64,000 bases of DNA, taken from positions 372,001 through 436,000 of the forward strand of contig NZ_CP043430.1 of NCBI RefSeq assembly GCF_008271365.1, in the 5' to 3' direction. The position numbers and the translations under genes are program-made. How positions within the stretch are numbered: the first letter of the stretch is position 1; every line of letters starts with the position of its first letter. Shown here one piece after another: positions 8,643 through 16,327 of this stretch. A model generated the notes under the pieces. The model was given only the letters and a program-made list of their open reading frames with translations, was not told the origin of the DNA and did not search any database. This DNA is from Microbacterium sp. 1S1. GTDB lineage: Bacteria > Actinomycetota > Actinomycetes > Actinomycetales > Microbacteriaceae.

Positions 8643-9479
8643 ATGCCTTTTGTGACCACCGACGACGGCACCGAGATCTACTTCAAGGACTGGGGTCCCC
8701 GCGACGCGCCGCCTGTCATGTTCCACCACGGCTGGCCCCTGTCGTCTGACGACTGGGACGCCCAGATGCTCTACTTCTCCAGCAAGGGCTTCCGAGTCAT
8801 CGCCAGCGACCGGCGCGGACACGGCCGCTCGTCGCAGACCAGCGTCGGCCACGATATGGACCACTACGCCAGCGACGCGAACGCCGTCGTCGAACACCTC
8901 GACCTGCGCAACGCGATCCACGTCGGGCATTCGACCGGTGGAGGCCAGGTCGCCCGCTACGTCGCGCAGTACGGCGAGCCCCAGGGACGCGTCGCCAAAG
9001 CCGTGCTCGTCTCCGCGGTCCCACCCCTGATGGTCCAGACGGAGGCGAACCCCGAGGGCACCCCGATCTCCGTCTTCGACGGCTTCCGCGACGCGCTCGC
9101 CGCCAACCGCGCCGACTTCTTCCAGGCTGTCGCATCGGGTCCGTTCTACGGGTTCAACCGCCCGGGGGCCGAGGTCTCGGAGCCGACCGTCGCCAACTGG
9201 TGGCGGCAGGGCATGACCGGAAGCGCCCTCGCCCACTACGAGGGCATCAAGGCGTTCTCCGAGACGGATCAGACCGAAGACCTCAAGGCCATCACGGTCC
9301 CGGTCCTCGTCCTCCAGGGCGACGACGACCAGGTCGTCCCGTACCAGGACGCCGCCATCAAGCAGCACGAGCTTCTCCAGAACTCCGAGCTGAAGATCTA
9401 CGAGGGCTTCCCGCACGGCATGCTGACGACGCACGCTCACGTCATCAACCCGGACATCCTCGCCTTCATCCAGAAGTAA
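8643..9479 (+). CDS. Alpha/beta hydrolase, non-haem chloroperoxidase (perhydrolase) type
   Basis: A 278-residue protein close to the cofactor-free bacterial haloperoxidase/perhydrolase family. It has HHGWPLSSDDWDAQM, nucleophile Ser97 in GHSTGGG, a general acid in LQGDDDQVVP and a catalytic His in GFPHGML. These enzymes make peracids from carboxylic acids and H2O2 or act as esterases in the cytosol. The start has GGAG at 8633-8636. It is probably co-transcribed with the preceding hydrolase and ends at a strong hairpin. The natural substrate cannot be read from sequence. Confidence 0.86.
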   Translation: MPFVTTDDGTEIYFKDWGPRDAPPVMFHHGWPLSSDDWDAQMLYFSSKGFRVIASDRRGHGRSSQTSVGHDMDHYASDANAVVEHLDLRNAIHVGHSTGGGQVARYVAQYGEPQGRVAKAVLVSAVPPLMVQTEANPEGTPISVFDGFRDALAANRADFFQAVASGPFYGFNRPGAEVSEPTVANWWRQGMTGSALAHYEGIKAFSETDQTEDLKAITVPVLVLQGDDDQVVPYQDAAIKQHELLQNSELKIYEGFPHGMLTTHAHVINPDILAFIQK

Positions 9480-9487
9480 CGACACCC

Positions 9488-9536
9488 AGCACGTGTGAGC
9501 GGCGCGACCCGCAGGATCGCGCCGCTCACACGTGCT
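9488..9536. terminator. Strong 20-bp stem terminator
   Basis: A perfect 20-bp stem (9488-9507 with 9517-9536) with a 9-nt loop starts 9 bp after the hydrolase stop codon. It ends the hydrolase operon and probably works in both directions. Confidence 0.85.
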
Positions 9537-9591
9537 TCACGAATGCTCCGCCGTTCGTCACCGAAGCCCGGGCGGTGGCTAGGATCGCTCC

Positions 9592-9906
9592 GTGACCCAG
9601 ATCTCTCCGTTGCCCCGTCGCCGTGCCTTCGGATGCGGGGTGGCGGCGACGGCCGTGGCACTCGTCGGCATCCTGCCGACGGTGATCGTCTTCGTCCTCG
9701 CGGGAACCGCGGACCCGAACTACGGATGGCTGCTCTTCGTCACGCTGCCGCTTGCCGTCCTGTTCGGTGGCATCGCCCTCATCCTCGGCATCATCGGGCT
9801 CGTCTTCGCTCGCACCGACCGCAGCGGGTACCGGTGGCCGGTCGTCGGAGTCGTGCTCGGCGCGGTGGCGGTCCTTCCCGCCGCGGCGTTCCTGATGGGC
9901 GGCTGA
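9592..9906 (+). CDS. Small three-helix membrane protein
   Basis: A 104-residue hydrophobic protein with helices near 15-37, 45-70 and 80-102 and a short Pro/Arg N-terminus. It resembles DUF4190-like small actinobacterial membrane proteins in layout, but I do not recognise a family. The GTG start is supported by TAGGAT (9580-9585) ending 6 nt upstream, a leaderless arrangement. Confidence 0.6.
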   Translation: MTQISPLPRRRAFGCGVAATAVALVGILPTVIVFVLAGTADPNYGWLLFVTLPLAVLFGGIALILGIIGLVFARTDRSGYRWPVVGVVLGAVAVLPAAAFLMGG

Positions 9907-9972
9907 CCTGCCGCGAGCGAGATGTCAGCCGGGCCCCAGCGCCCCCTCACCGCTTCCGGAAGGAGAGCTCCT

Positions 9973-10638
9973 GTGCGCCAGAACCCGCCCGCCAACAGAC
10001 TGATGCTCGCGATAGCTGCGGCACTGGCGGCGTTCTTCGTCTGGGGCGCCCTCGTGCGTCCCCTGATCGAGGGCGAGCCGCCCGTAGCGACCTCGCTGGT
10101 GTTCGCGACAGGAGTGGTGCTCGCCGGTCTGATCATCTGGATCGTGCTCGCGCGAATCCAGCGGCTGCAGCGCGCCCAGCGGCGTGCCCTGCAGGAGCGA
10201 GAGCCGCAGGCGCGGGTCTTCGGCTCCTACGCCCTCAACGGCGTGGCGGCCTACCTCTCGCGCACGATCCCGCTTCTCGGGCTCGGCGCCGCGCCCCGCG
10301 GCCTGCTGACGGCGAGTCCGACGGGCGTCATCGACCCTTCGGGTTTCCGGGTGGTCCGCGGCGGGGCGCGACTCCTCACCGCCTACAGCGTTCCGCGGGG
10401 GCGGATCCAGGGCGTGACGAAGGGGGCCATCCAGGAGGGCGCCTTCCTCTACCCGACGCTCGTGATCGTCGTCTCAGGGGCTGCGGGACTGGCCACGATC
10501 CCCGTGCCGGTCACCAGGGACGACGCGCCGCTTCGCCGGGAGTCGCCGGACGGCATGGACCGCTTAATCACCGACGCGGCGCGGATCTGGGGCGTTCCGG
10601 TGCTCGGCGACGGCGATCAGCCGCGGGATTCCTCCTGA
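9973..10638 (+). CDS. Membrane-anchored protein of unknown function
   Basis: A 221-residue protein with two N-terminal membrane helices (about 7-30 and 38-60), a basic linker rich in Arg and Gln, and a cytosolic domain of about 140 residues ending in a Asp-rich tail. The region SYALNGVAAYLSRTIPLLG onward does not match a family I know. The GTG at 9973 is preferred because AGGAGAG (9961-9967) sits 5 nt upstream; an in-frame ATG at 9922 has no Shine-Dalgarno. Confidence 0.6.
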   Translation: MRQNPPANRLMLAIAAALAAFFVWGALVRPLIEGEPPVATSLVFATGVVLAGLIIWIVLARIQRLQRAQRRALQEREPQARVFGSYALNGVAAYLSRTIPLLGLGAAPRGLLTASPTGVIDPSGFRVVRGGARLLTAYSVPRGRIQGVTKGAIQEGAFLYPTLVIVVSGAAGLATIPVPVTRDDAPLRRESPDGMDRLITDAARIWGVPVLGDGDQPRDSS

Positions 10639-10688
10639 CGGGCCCCGACGCACGGGCGGGTAGAGTACCGGGAACTGAGGGGGGCACA

Positions 10689-11165
10689 GTGTCTGACGAG
10701 TCCACCGCGCAACGACGCGACCACAACCCGGGACCACGAGTGGGGATCACGTTCTCCACGTTCGATCTGCTGCACGCCGGGCACATCATGATGCTCGCGG
10801 AGGCGAAGCGGCAGTGCGATTACCTCATCGTCGGTCTGCAGATGGATCCGACCCTCGACCGCCCGGAGAAGAACGCGCCGACCCAGACGGTCGTGGAGCG
10901 CTACATCCAGCTTCGCGGCTGTCAGTACGTGGACGAGATCGTGCCGTATTCGACGGAGCAGGACCTCGAGGACATCCTTCGTTCCTTCAAGCTCGACGTG
11001 CGCATCGTCGGCGATGAGTACCGTGATCGGGACTTCACCGGACGCGCGTACTGCGAGACGAGCGGGATCGACCTGTACTTCAACAGTCGGGACCACCGGT
11101 TCTCCAGCTCGGGCCTCCGGAGGATCGTCGCGGAGAAAGAAGCCGCGCGAACCGCGAGCCTCTGA
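10689..11165 (+). CDS. Cytidylyltransferase-family nucleotidyltransferase (TagD-like)
   Basis: A 158-residue HxGH-superfamily nucleotidyltransferase. It has GITFSTFDLLHAGHIMML near residue 18 with the HAGH nucleotide-binding motif, then CDYLIVGLQMDP, YVDEIVPY, and FSSSGLR near the C-terminus in place of the family RxxGxSTT motif. The closest textbook relative is glycerol-3-phosphate cytidylyltransferase (TagD), which makes CDP-glycerol for wall polymers. The altered last motif and lack of teichoic-acid neighbours leave the substrate open. The GTG start has GAGGGGGG just upstream (10677-10684), and TAGAGT at 10661-10666 is a plausible -10. Confidence 0.75.
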   Translation: MSDESTAQRRDHNPGPRVGITFSTFDLLHAGHIMMLAEAKRQCDYLIVGLQMDPTLDRPEKNAPTQTVVERYIQLRGCQYVDEIVPYSTEQDLEDILRSFKLDVRIVGDEYRDRDFTGRAYCETSGIDLYFNSRDHRFSSSGLRRIVAEKEAARTASL

Positions 11166-11203
11166 GTTCAAGAGCGCACCGACGGAGCAGACACGATCAA
11201 CTG

Positions 11204-11515
11204 ATGCGCACTTCGACAGCGTGGGTTCTGATCGCGGCAATGACCGCGGTCTCGCTCGTCGTCCTCGGCGTCGTCATGACGTTCCGCTTCGCGATCCCGC
11301 TCGTGGACCCTCCTCCACCGGCGCCCGACTACGGCGTCCAGGCGCTCGTCGCCGGCGTGGCGATGACAGCAGCGGTGGCGAGTGGCCTGGGCGCGGGCGT
11401 GTACGCGACGAAGCGCGAGGTCGATCGAGGTCGCGTCGTCGGCTGGACGGCTGCCGCCATGCTCGCTGGCACCGTTCTCGGAACGGTCCTGGCCTTCGCA
11501 CTGAGCGCACGCTGA
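11204..11515 (+). CDS. Small membrane protein, unknown function
   Basis: A 103-residue protein with three predicted membrane helices (about 5-27, 45-66 and 78-99), a Pro-rich periplasmic loop (LVDPPPPAPDY) and a short basic cytosolic loop (TKREVDRGR). It lies 38 bp after the nucleotidyltransferase gene on the same strand. I recognise no family. Confidence 0.55.
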   Translation: MRTSTAWVLIAAMTAVSLVVLGVVMTFRFAIPLVDPPPPAPDYGVQALVAGVAMTAAVASGLGAGVYATKREVDRGRVVGWTAAAMLAGTVLGTVLAFALSAR

Positions 11516-11650
11516 CGGCTGCCGCCGACGCCCGTCAGCGGGGATAGATAGCACCTCGTCCGCGGCTGACGTGCTCGCTCCGCGGGATCACCACCAGAAC
11601 ATCGCCCGGCGTCGAAGCAAGCGGCGAGCCGACCGCAGCCTCAGCGATCG

Positions 11651-11676
11651 CAACAGTTCACGGACTGCTGTACTAT
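11651..11676 (+). promoter_or_regulatory. Promoter and probable operator of the CmtR-type gene
   Basis: The -10 box TACTAT (11671-11676) ends 6 nt before the ATG. Just upstream, CAACAGT (11651-11657) and ACTGCTG (11664-11670) form an imperfect inverted repeat in the spacer, well placed for repression by the encoded ArsR-family protein. Confidence 0.55.
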
Positions 11677-11682
11677 CGGGGC

Positions 11683-12021
11683 ATGCCCACCGCTCTGGCC
11701 TCGGCCGCACATACGGAGGCTGTCGCGCGGCTCGGCCACGCGCTCTCCGACCGGACCCGCGCCGGGATCCTGTTGGCACTGCGGAACGCCCCCGCCCGCC
11801 CGTCGGACCTCGCTGACGCGCTCGGCGTCTCCCGTCAGGTGATGTCGAACCAATTGGCGTGCCTCCGCGGCTGCGGGCTCGTGGAGGCCAGCGCGGACGG
11901 CCGGCGCACCTGGTACCGCCTGGCGGACCCTCACCTCGCCCCGGCCCTGGATGAGTTGATGCGGGTGGTCCTGTTCGTCGAGCCCGGGTGCTGCGCCGGA
12001 GAGAGCTGCACCTGCCCATGA
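11683..12021 (+). CDS. cmtR: CmtR-type Cd(II)/Pb(II)-sensing ArsR family repressor
   Basis: A 112-residue winged-helix ArsR/SmtB protein. It follows mycobacterial CmtR closely in the core (LGHALSDRTR, VSRQVMSNQLACLRGCGLV, WYRLADPHLAPALDEL). The paired Cys60 and Cys64 correspond to the CmtR metal ligands Cys57 and Cys61. The third ligand (Cys102 in CmtR) is matched by Cys103 or Cys104 in a Cys-rich tail that also has Cys109 and Cys111. It probably binds Cd2+ or Pb2+ and then releases DNA. It is leaderless and overlaps the CDF exporter gene by ATGA, forming a sensor-exporter operon. Confidence 0.82.
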   Translation: MPTALASAAHTEAVARLGHALSDRTRAGILLALRNAPARPSDLADALGVSRQVMSNQLACLRGCGLVEASADGRRTWYRLADPHLAPALDELMRVVLFVEPGCCAGESCTCP

Positions 12022-12689
12022 GCACGGCCGCTGCACCCCACGCCGAGGGGCGTCGCTCCGTCCTCCACCGACGCATCCGCTGGATCGTTGCTGCGACGAT
12101 CGCCTACAACGTCATGGAGGCGATCGTCGCGATCACCGCGGGCTCTCTCGCCTCGTCTGCGGCATTGATCGCGTTCGGCCTCGACTCCGCCATCGAGGTG
12201 CTCTCCGCGGCCGCCGTCGCCTGGCAGTTCACACGTCGCGACCCGGAGCGATGGGAGAAGGGCACACTGCGGGTCATCGCGGTCGCCTTCTTCCTCCTCG
12301 CCGCCTACGTCACCGTCTCCGCGGTGATCGCCCTGTTCGGCCGGGCCGATGTCGAGCACTCCACGCTCGGCATCGTCATCACCGCGCTCAGTGTCGCGAT
12401 CATGCCGTTCCTCTCCTTCGCCGAGAGACGGGCCGGCCGCGAGCTCGGGTCGGCCACGGCCGTCGCGGACTCGAAGCAGACCCTCATCTGCACGTACCTC
12501 TCCGCCGCGGTGCTCATCGGGCTCGTGCTCAACAGCCTGCTCGGCTGGTGGTGGGCCGATGCCATCGCGGGCCTCGTGATCGCCGGATTCGCGGTGCGCG
12601 AGGGGGTCGAGGCATGGCGAGGCGACGCGTGCGCGACCTCCGTGGGCCTGATCCTCGAAGACGAGGACCAGGCCCACGCCGAGCCGTAA
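12018..12689 (+). CDS. Cation diffusion facilitator (CDF) family metal exporter
   Basis: A 223-residue membrane protein with about six helices. Metal-site signatures are present: the GLDSAIEVLSAA segment in helix 2 and ADSKQT with WWADAIAG in helices 5-6. The large cytosolic domain of many CDF proteins is absent, so this is a short form. Coupling to the CmtR-type sensor by a 4-bp overlap suggests Cd2+/Zn2+ efflux; direct specificity cannot be read. GGAGAG lies about 15 nt upstream, inside the sensor gene. Confidence 0.82.
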   Translation: MSTAAAPHAEGRRSVLHRRIRWIVAATIAYNVMEAIVAITAGSLASSAALIAFGLDSAIEVLSAAAVAWQFTRRDPERWEKGTLRVIAVAFFLLAAYVTVSAVIALFGRADVEHSTLGIVITALSVAIMPFLSFAERRAGRELGSATAVADSKQTLICTYLSAAVLIGLVLNSLLGWWWADAIAGLVIAGFAVREGVEAWRGDACATSVGLILEDEDQAHAEP

Positions 12690-12736
12690 GGACTCTCGGA
12701 CCTTCCCGGGCCTCGAACGACCACGCTTCCGCAGGA

Positions 12737-12752
12737 GACCGACCGGTCGGTC
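12737..12752. promoter_or_regulatory. TetR-type operator, 16-bp perfect palindrome
   Basis: GACCGACCGGTCGGTC is a perfect palindrome of the sequence type bound by TetR-family repressors, 20 bp upstream of the TetR gene start. A further GGTC follows in tandem. Autoregulation of the tetR-GAP operon is the simplest reading. Confidence 0.65.
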
Positions 12753-12772
12753 GGTCTGCCTTCCTGACCGGC

Positions 12773-13297
12773 ATGCGTTCGAACATCCTGGAGACCGCAC
12801 GTCGGCTGACGCTCGAGGAGGGCACTGTGCCCTCCCTCAACGCCGTGGTCGCGGCTGCCGGAGTGTCGAAAGGCGGCCTGATGCATCATTTCCCGACACG
12901 CTCGGCTCTCGTCGCCGGTCTCGCTCGCCAGTCCCTCGACGAGGTCGACGCGGCGATGGTCAAGGCCGCGGCGGCAGGCACCGCGGCGCGAACATGGCTG
13001 GAGCTGTCGCTGCCGGACGGCAACGAGCGCGCCCTGATGCAAGCCCTGGCCGCCAGTTTTCACCCTGCGGACGCCGTCTTCGAGACGCTGATGGCTGATG
13101 CGAAGAGGGCGATCGCCCGATGGGAAGCCCTTATCGCGGCCGAAGTCGGAGATGCGCTTCGTGCGCACGTGATTCGCCTCGTGGGGGACGCACTCGTCAC
13201 CAACGCACTGGTGGGACTCGGAGACAGCGACGATGCCGTCGACGACATCCTCCGGTTCCTGACACCCGAACATCGCCAGTCGGAAACCGCCCGATGA
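12773..13297 (+). CDS. TetR family transcriptional regulator
   Basis: A 174-residue repressor. Its N-terminal HTH includes SLNAVVAAAGVSKGGLMHHFPTR (about residues 21-43), the TetR recognition-helix signature, followed by a ligand domain of about 120 residues. A consensus-like palindrome lies just upstream. Its TGA overlaps the ATG of the following GAP-family gene, so that gene is its probable target. No clear Shine-Dalgarno is seen. It starts 83 bp after the CDF gene and could also be read through from it. Confidence 0.82.
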   Translation: MRSNILETARRLTLEEGTVPSLNAVVAAAGVSKGGLMHHFPTRSALVAGLARQSLDEVDAAMVKAAAAGTAARTWLELSLPDGNERALMQALAASFHPADAVFETLMADAKRAIARWEALIAAEVGDALRAHVIRLVGDALVTNALVGLGDSDDAVDDILRFLTPEHRQSETAR

Positions 13298-13959
13298 GCC
13301 CGGCGCTCATCGTCGGGATCGCTGGGCTGGCCCTGCTCGATTCACTGAACCCCGCCACGATCGTCGCCGTGACACTCGTGCTCATCGCCGCTCCCCGTCG
13401 CCCTGCCCTCGTGGCCGGGTCGGCCGTCCTCGGCGCGGCGCTGACCGTCTTCGTCGCCGGAGCCGCGCTGTTCCTCTCGGCAGGCGCGGCCGCCGGCGCG
13501 GTCGAGGGGATCGTCGTCGGCCTTCGCTTCGTCGCGTTCGGCGCCGCCGGCATCGCCCTCGTCATCGCAGGCATCCGTCGATTGCGAGATCGGCCCCGGA
13601 GGGCCATCGAACTTCCCTCCTGGTTCAGCCCGTGGACGGCTCTCCCGTTCGGCGTGCTGCTCACCGCTGCGGATCTGCCCAACGCGTTCCCCTACTTCAT
13701 CGCGATCGAACGAATGGTCGCGACGGACGTGCCCGTCGGTATGGGCCTCGCAACACTGGCCGGGTACACCGTCATCTACTGCCTCCCGTGCCTCATCCTG
13801 CTGGCCGTCGGTCTGGCTCACGGCCCACGGGTGCGAGAAAGGCTGCAGCGCCTGGTCGACCGCCTCGGCACCGGCACCGCCACACGGTCCGTTCCCCTGG
13901 CCATCATGCTCACCCTGATCGGCGCCGCGGTGGCATCGGTCCCGTTCTGGCTGCTCTGA
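13294..13959 (+). CDS. GAP family (Sap/LysE-like) integral membrane protein
   Basis: A 221-residue protein with about six membrane helices. It has the opening LALLDSLNPATIVAVTLVL and a central LLTAADLPNAFPYFIAIE, typical of the GAP/Sap family (lysine-exporter-like; the mycobacterial relative is linked to sulfolipid or glycopeptidolipid export). The substrate is unknown here. It is coupled to the TetR gene by ATGA, which suggests an inducible efflux function. Confidence 0.75.
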   Translation: MSPALIVGIAGLALLDSLNPATIVAVTLVLIAAPRRPALVAGSAVLGAALTVFVAGAALFLSAGAAAGAVEGIVVGLRFVAFGAAGIALVIAGIRRLRDRPRRAIELPSWFSPWTALPFGVLLTAADLPNAFPYFIAIERMVATDVPVGMGLATLAGYTVIYCLPCLILLAVGLAHGPRVRERLQRLVDRLGTGTATRSVPLAIMLTLIGAAVASVPFWLL

Positions 13960-13995
13960 CAACGCCCTCCGCTCGATGCATGCCGCCCCACGAGG

Positions 13996-15153
13996 TCATC
14001 CGGCCGTCTGGGCCGGCTCCGTCGAGGGCGGTGGTTCGTCTCGGTCCCTCGACAGCGTCGCCGTTCCGAGGGCGGCCCGAGCCTCCGTCAGCGGACAGGT
14101 GAAGACATCCCTCTCGCCCAGCCCGACTCGATTGATGTAGCGGACGACGATCGCGTACGAGGCGAGCAGTCCCACCTGGGTGTACGGCACTCGGTTGATT
14201 TCGCAGTAGTGCTGCACGATCGATGCGGCCTGGCGAAGATGCGGTCGTGGCATCGATGGGAACAGGTGGTGCTCGACCTGATAGTTCAACCCACCCATCA
14301 GCACGTCCAGCGCGCGTCCCCCGCGAATGTTGCGGCTCATCCTCACCTGGCGGCTGAGGAAGTCGAGCACGAGGTCTCTCGGCACGACCGGCATCCCCTT
14401 GTGGTTGGGGGCGAACGCGATGCCCATGTAGAAGCCGAAAACTCCCAACTGCACCGCCAAGAAGGTCACGGCCACCCCGGGAGACAGCACGATGAAGACC
14501 AGGACGGGGTAGCCGGCGAGGCGGACGACGAGGAACGCGATCTCCACCCACCGTCGCTGGAGCCGACCCCTGGAGCAGACGCGTCGGACGCTCGACGCAT
14601 GGAGGGAGATCCCTTCGAGCAACAGGATCGGGAAGAAGAAGAGGCCCTGGTGCGCTTGCAACCAGGCGAGACTCCTGTGTCGTTGGGACGCGACGGACTG
14701 CGGAGTCAGCGCGATGACGGGCAGTTCGATGTCCGGATCCGAACCGAGCTTGTTCGGGTTGGCGTGATGGCGAGTGTGCTTATGCTGCCACCACCCGTAG
14801 CTCATCCCGACGAGAAGGTCGCCGAGGATGAGGCTGATCCAGTCGTTCCAGCGTCCCGAAACGAAGATCTGACGGTGTGCGGCGTCATGTCCGAGGAAAG
14901 CGATCTGCGTGAAGAGCACGGCCAGGACGGCCCCGGTGAACAACTGCCACCACGTATCCCCGATCCACACGAACAGGAGAAGGGCCAGCCCGACCGCCAA
15001 CGGGGCGGCGACAAGCCTCGTCCAGTAATACCCGTAGCGTCTTCGGAGCAACCCGAGCCCACGGACCTGCTGCGCCAGGGCGGTGAAGGAACTACCCTGG
15101 GGGACCGCGGTTTCGCGCGGCCGGGTCGGGGTGAACGGACGGGACGCGTCCAT
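13996..15153 (-). CDS. Membrane fatty acid desaturase
   Basis: A 385-residue di-iron desaturase. The three histidine boxes are HDAAH (89-93), HKHTRHH (124-130) and QVEHH (292-296), with hydrophobic helices between them. The third box, QVEHHLFPSMPR, is the form seen in actinobacterial acyl-lipid or acyl-CoA desaturases and front-end-like enzymes. It introduces a double bond into membrane acyl chains, with electrons from an external reductase not present nearby. The ATG at 15153 is used because it has AAGGA and CAGG upstream. The gene is convergent with the GAP-family gene. Confidence 0.87.
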   Translation of the reverse strand: MDASRPFTPTRPRETAVPQGSSFTALAQQVRGLGLLRRRYGYYWTRLVAAPLAVGLALLLFVWIGDTWWQLFTGAVLAVLFTQIAFLGHDAAHRQIFVSGRWNDWISLILGDLLVGMSYGWWQHKHTRHHANPNKLGSDPDIELPVIALTPQSVASQRHRSLAWLQAHQGLFFFPILLLEGISLHASSVRRVCSRGRLQRRWVEIAFLVVRLAGYPVLVFIVLSPGVAVTFLAVQLGVFGFYMGIAFAPNHKGMPVVPRDLVLDFLSRQVRMSRNIRGGRALDVLMGGLNYQVEHHLFPSMPRPHLRQAASIVQHYCEINRVPYTQVGLLASYAIVVRYINRVGLGERDVFTCPLTEARAALGTATLSRDRDEPPPSTEPAQTAG

Positions 15154-15498
15154 GATGACCTGATTTCCTTGTGTCCGCTGGCGCGGCACCAAGGCCGGGG
15201 CTGGTCCTTGATGTCGCCCTCGCCGACGGCGATGGCGGCTCATACGATAAGCGAGTGATCCGCACGGACCACGTGCATGCCTCTGACGCTACGCGCTGGT
15301 CTCGCGATCGGGTACCCGTTGACAAGCGGACGAATCAGGAGGTGGGCCTGGCAGCGGGGGCGGGGCTGCTGAAGTGGCGGTGACCACAACTTCGAGGACG
15401 ACGAGCACCGAATCCTCACGGACGAATGGTGCAGGAGCATCGCGGGCATGCGCTGGGAACTCCTCTGGGGACCTGTCGGACCTCGATAGGCTGTGACA
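15154..15498. other. 345-bp intergenic region with no recognised gene
   Basis: It holds the desaturase promoter region and the promoter of the mini-ORF/GNAT unit (TAGGCT at 15487-15492). No convincing gene, repeat or RNA is seen in the rest. Confidence 0.5.
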
Positions 15499-15528
15499 AT
15501 GGATCGTCTGCACTCGGTTCACTCATGA
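15499..15528 (+). CDS. Leaderless 9-codon mini-ORF coupled to a GNAT gene
   Basis: An ATG lies 6 nt after the -10-like TAGGCT (15487-15492), the same spacing as at other leaderless genes here. It encodes MDRLHSVHS, and its TGA overlaps the GNAT ATG as ATGA (15525-15528). It may be a leader peptide that delivers ribosomes to the GNAT start, which has no Shine-Dalgarno of its own. Predicted from signals only. Confidence 0.4.
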   Translation: MDRLHSVHS

Positions 15529-15986
15529 GCACCTTCCACATTCGTCAGGGAAGAGCTGACGACGCCGCCGCCGTATCCGCTCTCGCGTTGCGCTCGAAGG
15601 CCGTCTGGGGATACTCCGCCGCCTTTCTGGCCGCATGCCGCCAAGAACTGACCTTCACGAGTGAGCAGTGCAGCTCGCCCGGCATGCGCCTCGCCGAACG
15701 GCATGACTCCGTCATCGGCTTCGCCTTGATCGAGACAGGAGGAGCAGACCCCGAGCTCAGCGCGCTTTTCGTCGACCCCGAACACATGCGTGATGGCGTG
15801 GGCAGCGCCCTCCTCATCGACGCCCTGGACTCCGCACGGGACCTGCACCTCGAACGGCTGATCCTCGACGCCGACCCAGGGGCGGAGCCGTTTTACCTCC
15901 GCCATGGGGCCCGGCGCGTGGGCGAGGCACCCAGCGGATCTATCCCCGGGCGCGTCATCCCGCGCCTGTGCTTCGACCTCGGGTGA
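15525..15986 (+). CDS. GNAT family N-acetyltransferase
   Basis: A 153-residue GCN5-type acetyltransferase. It has the N-terminal strand FHIRQGRADDAAAVSAL and the acetyl-CoA-binding segment LFVDPEHMRDGVGSALLIDAL (pattern V-x-P-x-x-x-x-x-G-x-G). It ends with FYLRHGARRVGE and SIPGRVIPRLCFDL, typical of small actinobacterial GNATs with unknown acceptors. Translation probably depends on the overlapping mini-ORF. Confidence 0.8.
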   Translation: MSTFHIRQGRADDAAAVSALALRSKAVWGYSAAFLAACRQELTFTSEQCSSPGMRLAERHDSVIGFALIETGGADPELSALFVDPEHMRDGVGSALLIDALDSARDLHLERLILDADPGAEPFYLRHGARRVGEAPSGSIPGRVIPRLCFDLG

Positions 15987-16162
15987 TGCTGCGTGCACTG
16001 GGCTTCTTCGGAGACGTCAACGGAGTTCGCTGACCATATCGAGGGCGCGGTTCACGCGGGTGCGCGCGCCGCGCGCAACACCGTCGCGGCTTCGGCATCG
16101 TGATACGGAGACCAAAGCAGTCCGCTTCTCGCAGCCCTGAAAGAGCCGATCCTCGGAGATGC

Positions 16163-16192
16163 GAAAACCCCCGATTTCTCGGGGGTTTTCGT
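16163..16192 (-). terminator. Terminator of tRNA-Ser
   Basis: A 13-bp perfect stem (16163-16175 with 16180-16192) has a 4-nt loop and a C5/G5 core. Read on the minus strand it ends in TTTT and lies immediately after the tRNA 3' end. Confidence 0.85.
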
Positions 16193-16283
16193 GGCGGTGA
16201 CGGTGGGATTTGAACCCACGGTAGGGGGTTACCCTACACAACTTTTCGAGAGTTGCACCTTCGGCCGCTCGGACACGTCACCG
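16193..16283 (-). tRNA. tRNA-Ser (anticodon CGA)
   Basis: A minus-strand class II tRNA. The acceptor stem GGTGACG pairs with CGTCACC. The anticodon loop CTCGAAA gives anticodon CGA, which reads UCG serine codons. A long variable arm (stem GTAGGG/CCCTAC-like) and the T-loop GGTTCAAATCC are present. The discriminator G is followed by an encoded CCA (16193-16195). Confidence 0.95.
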
Positions 16284-16327
16284 CGGATCAGTTTACGACA
16301 CCGGGGCCGAGCGCGCGAATCGGCGGG

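Noticed and set aside
16193..16283. tRNA-Ser as an integration site
   Set aside because: No integrase, no duplicated tRNA 3' end and no change in gene style next to it.
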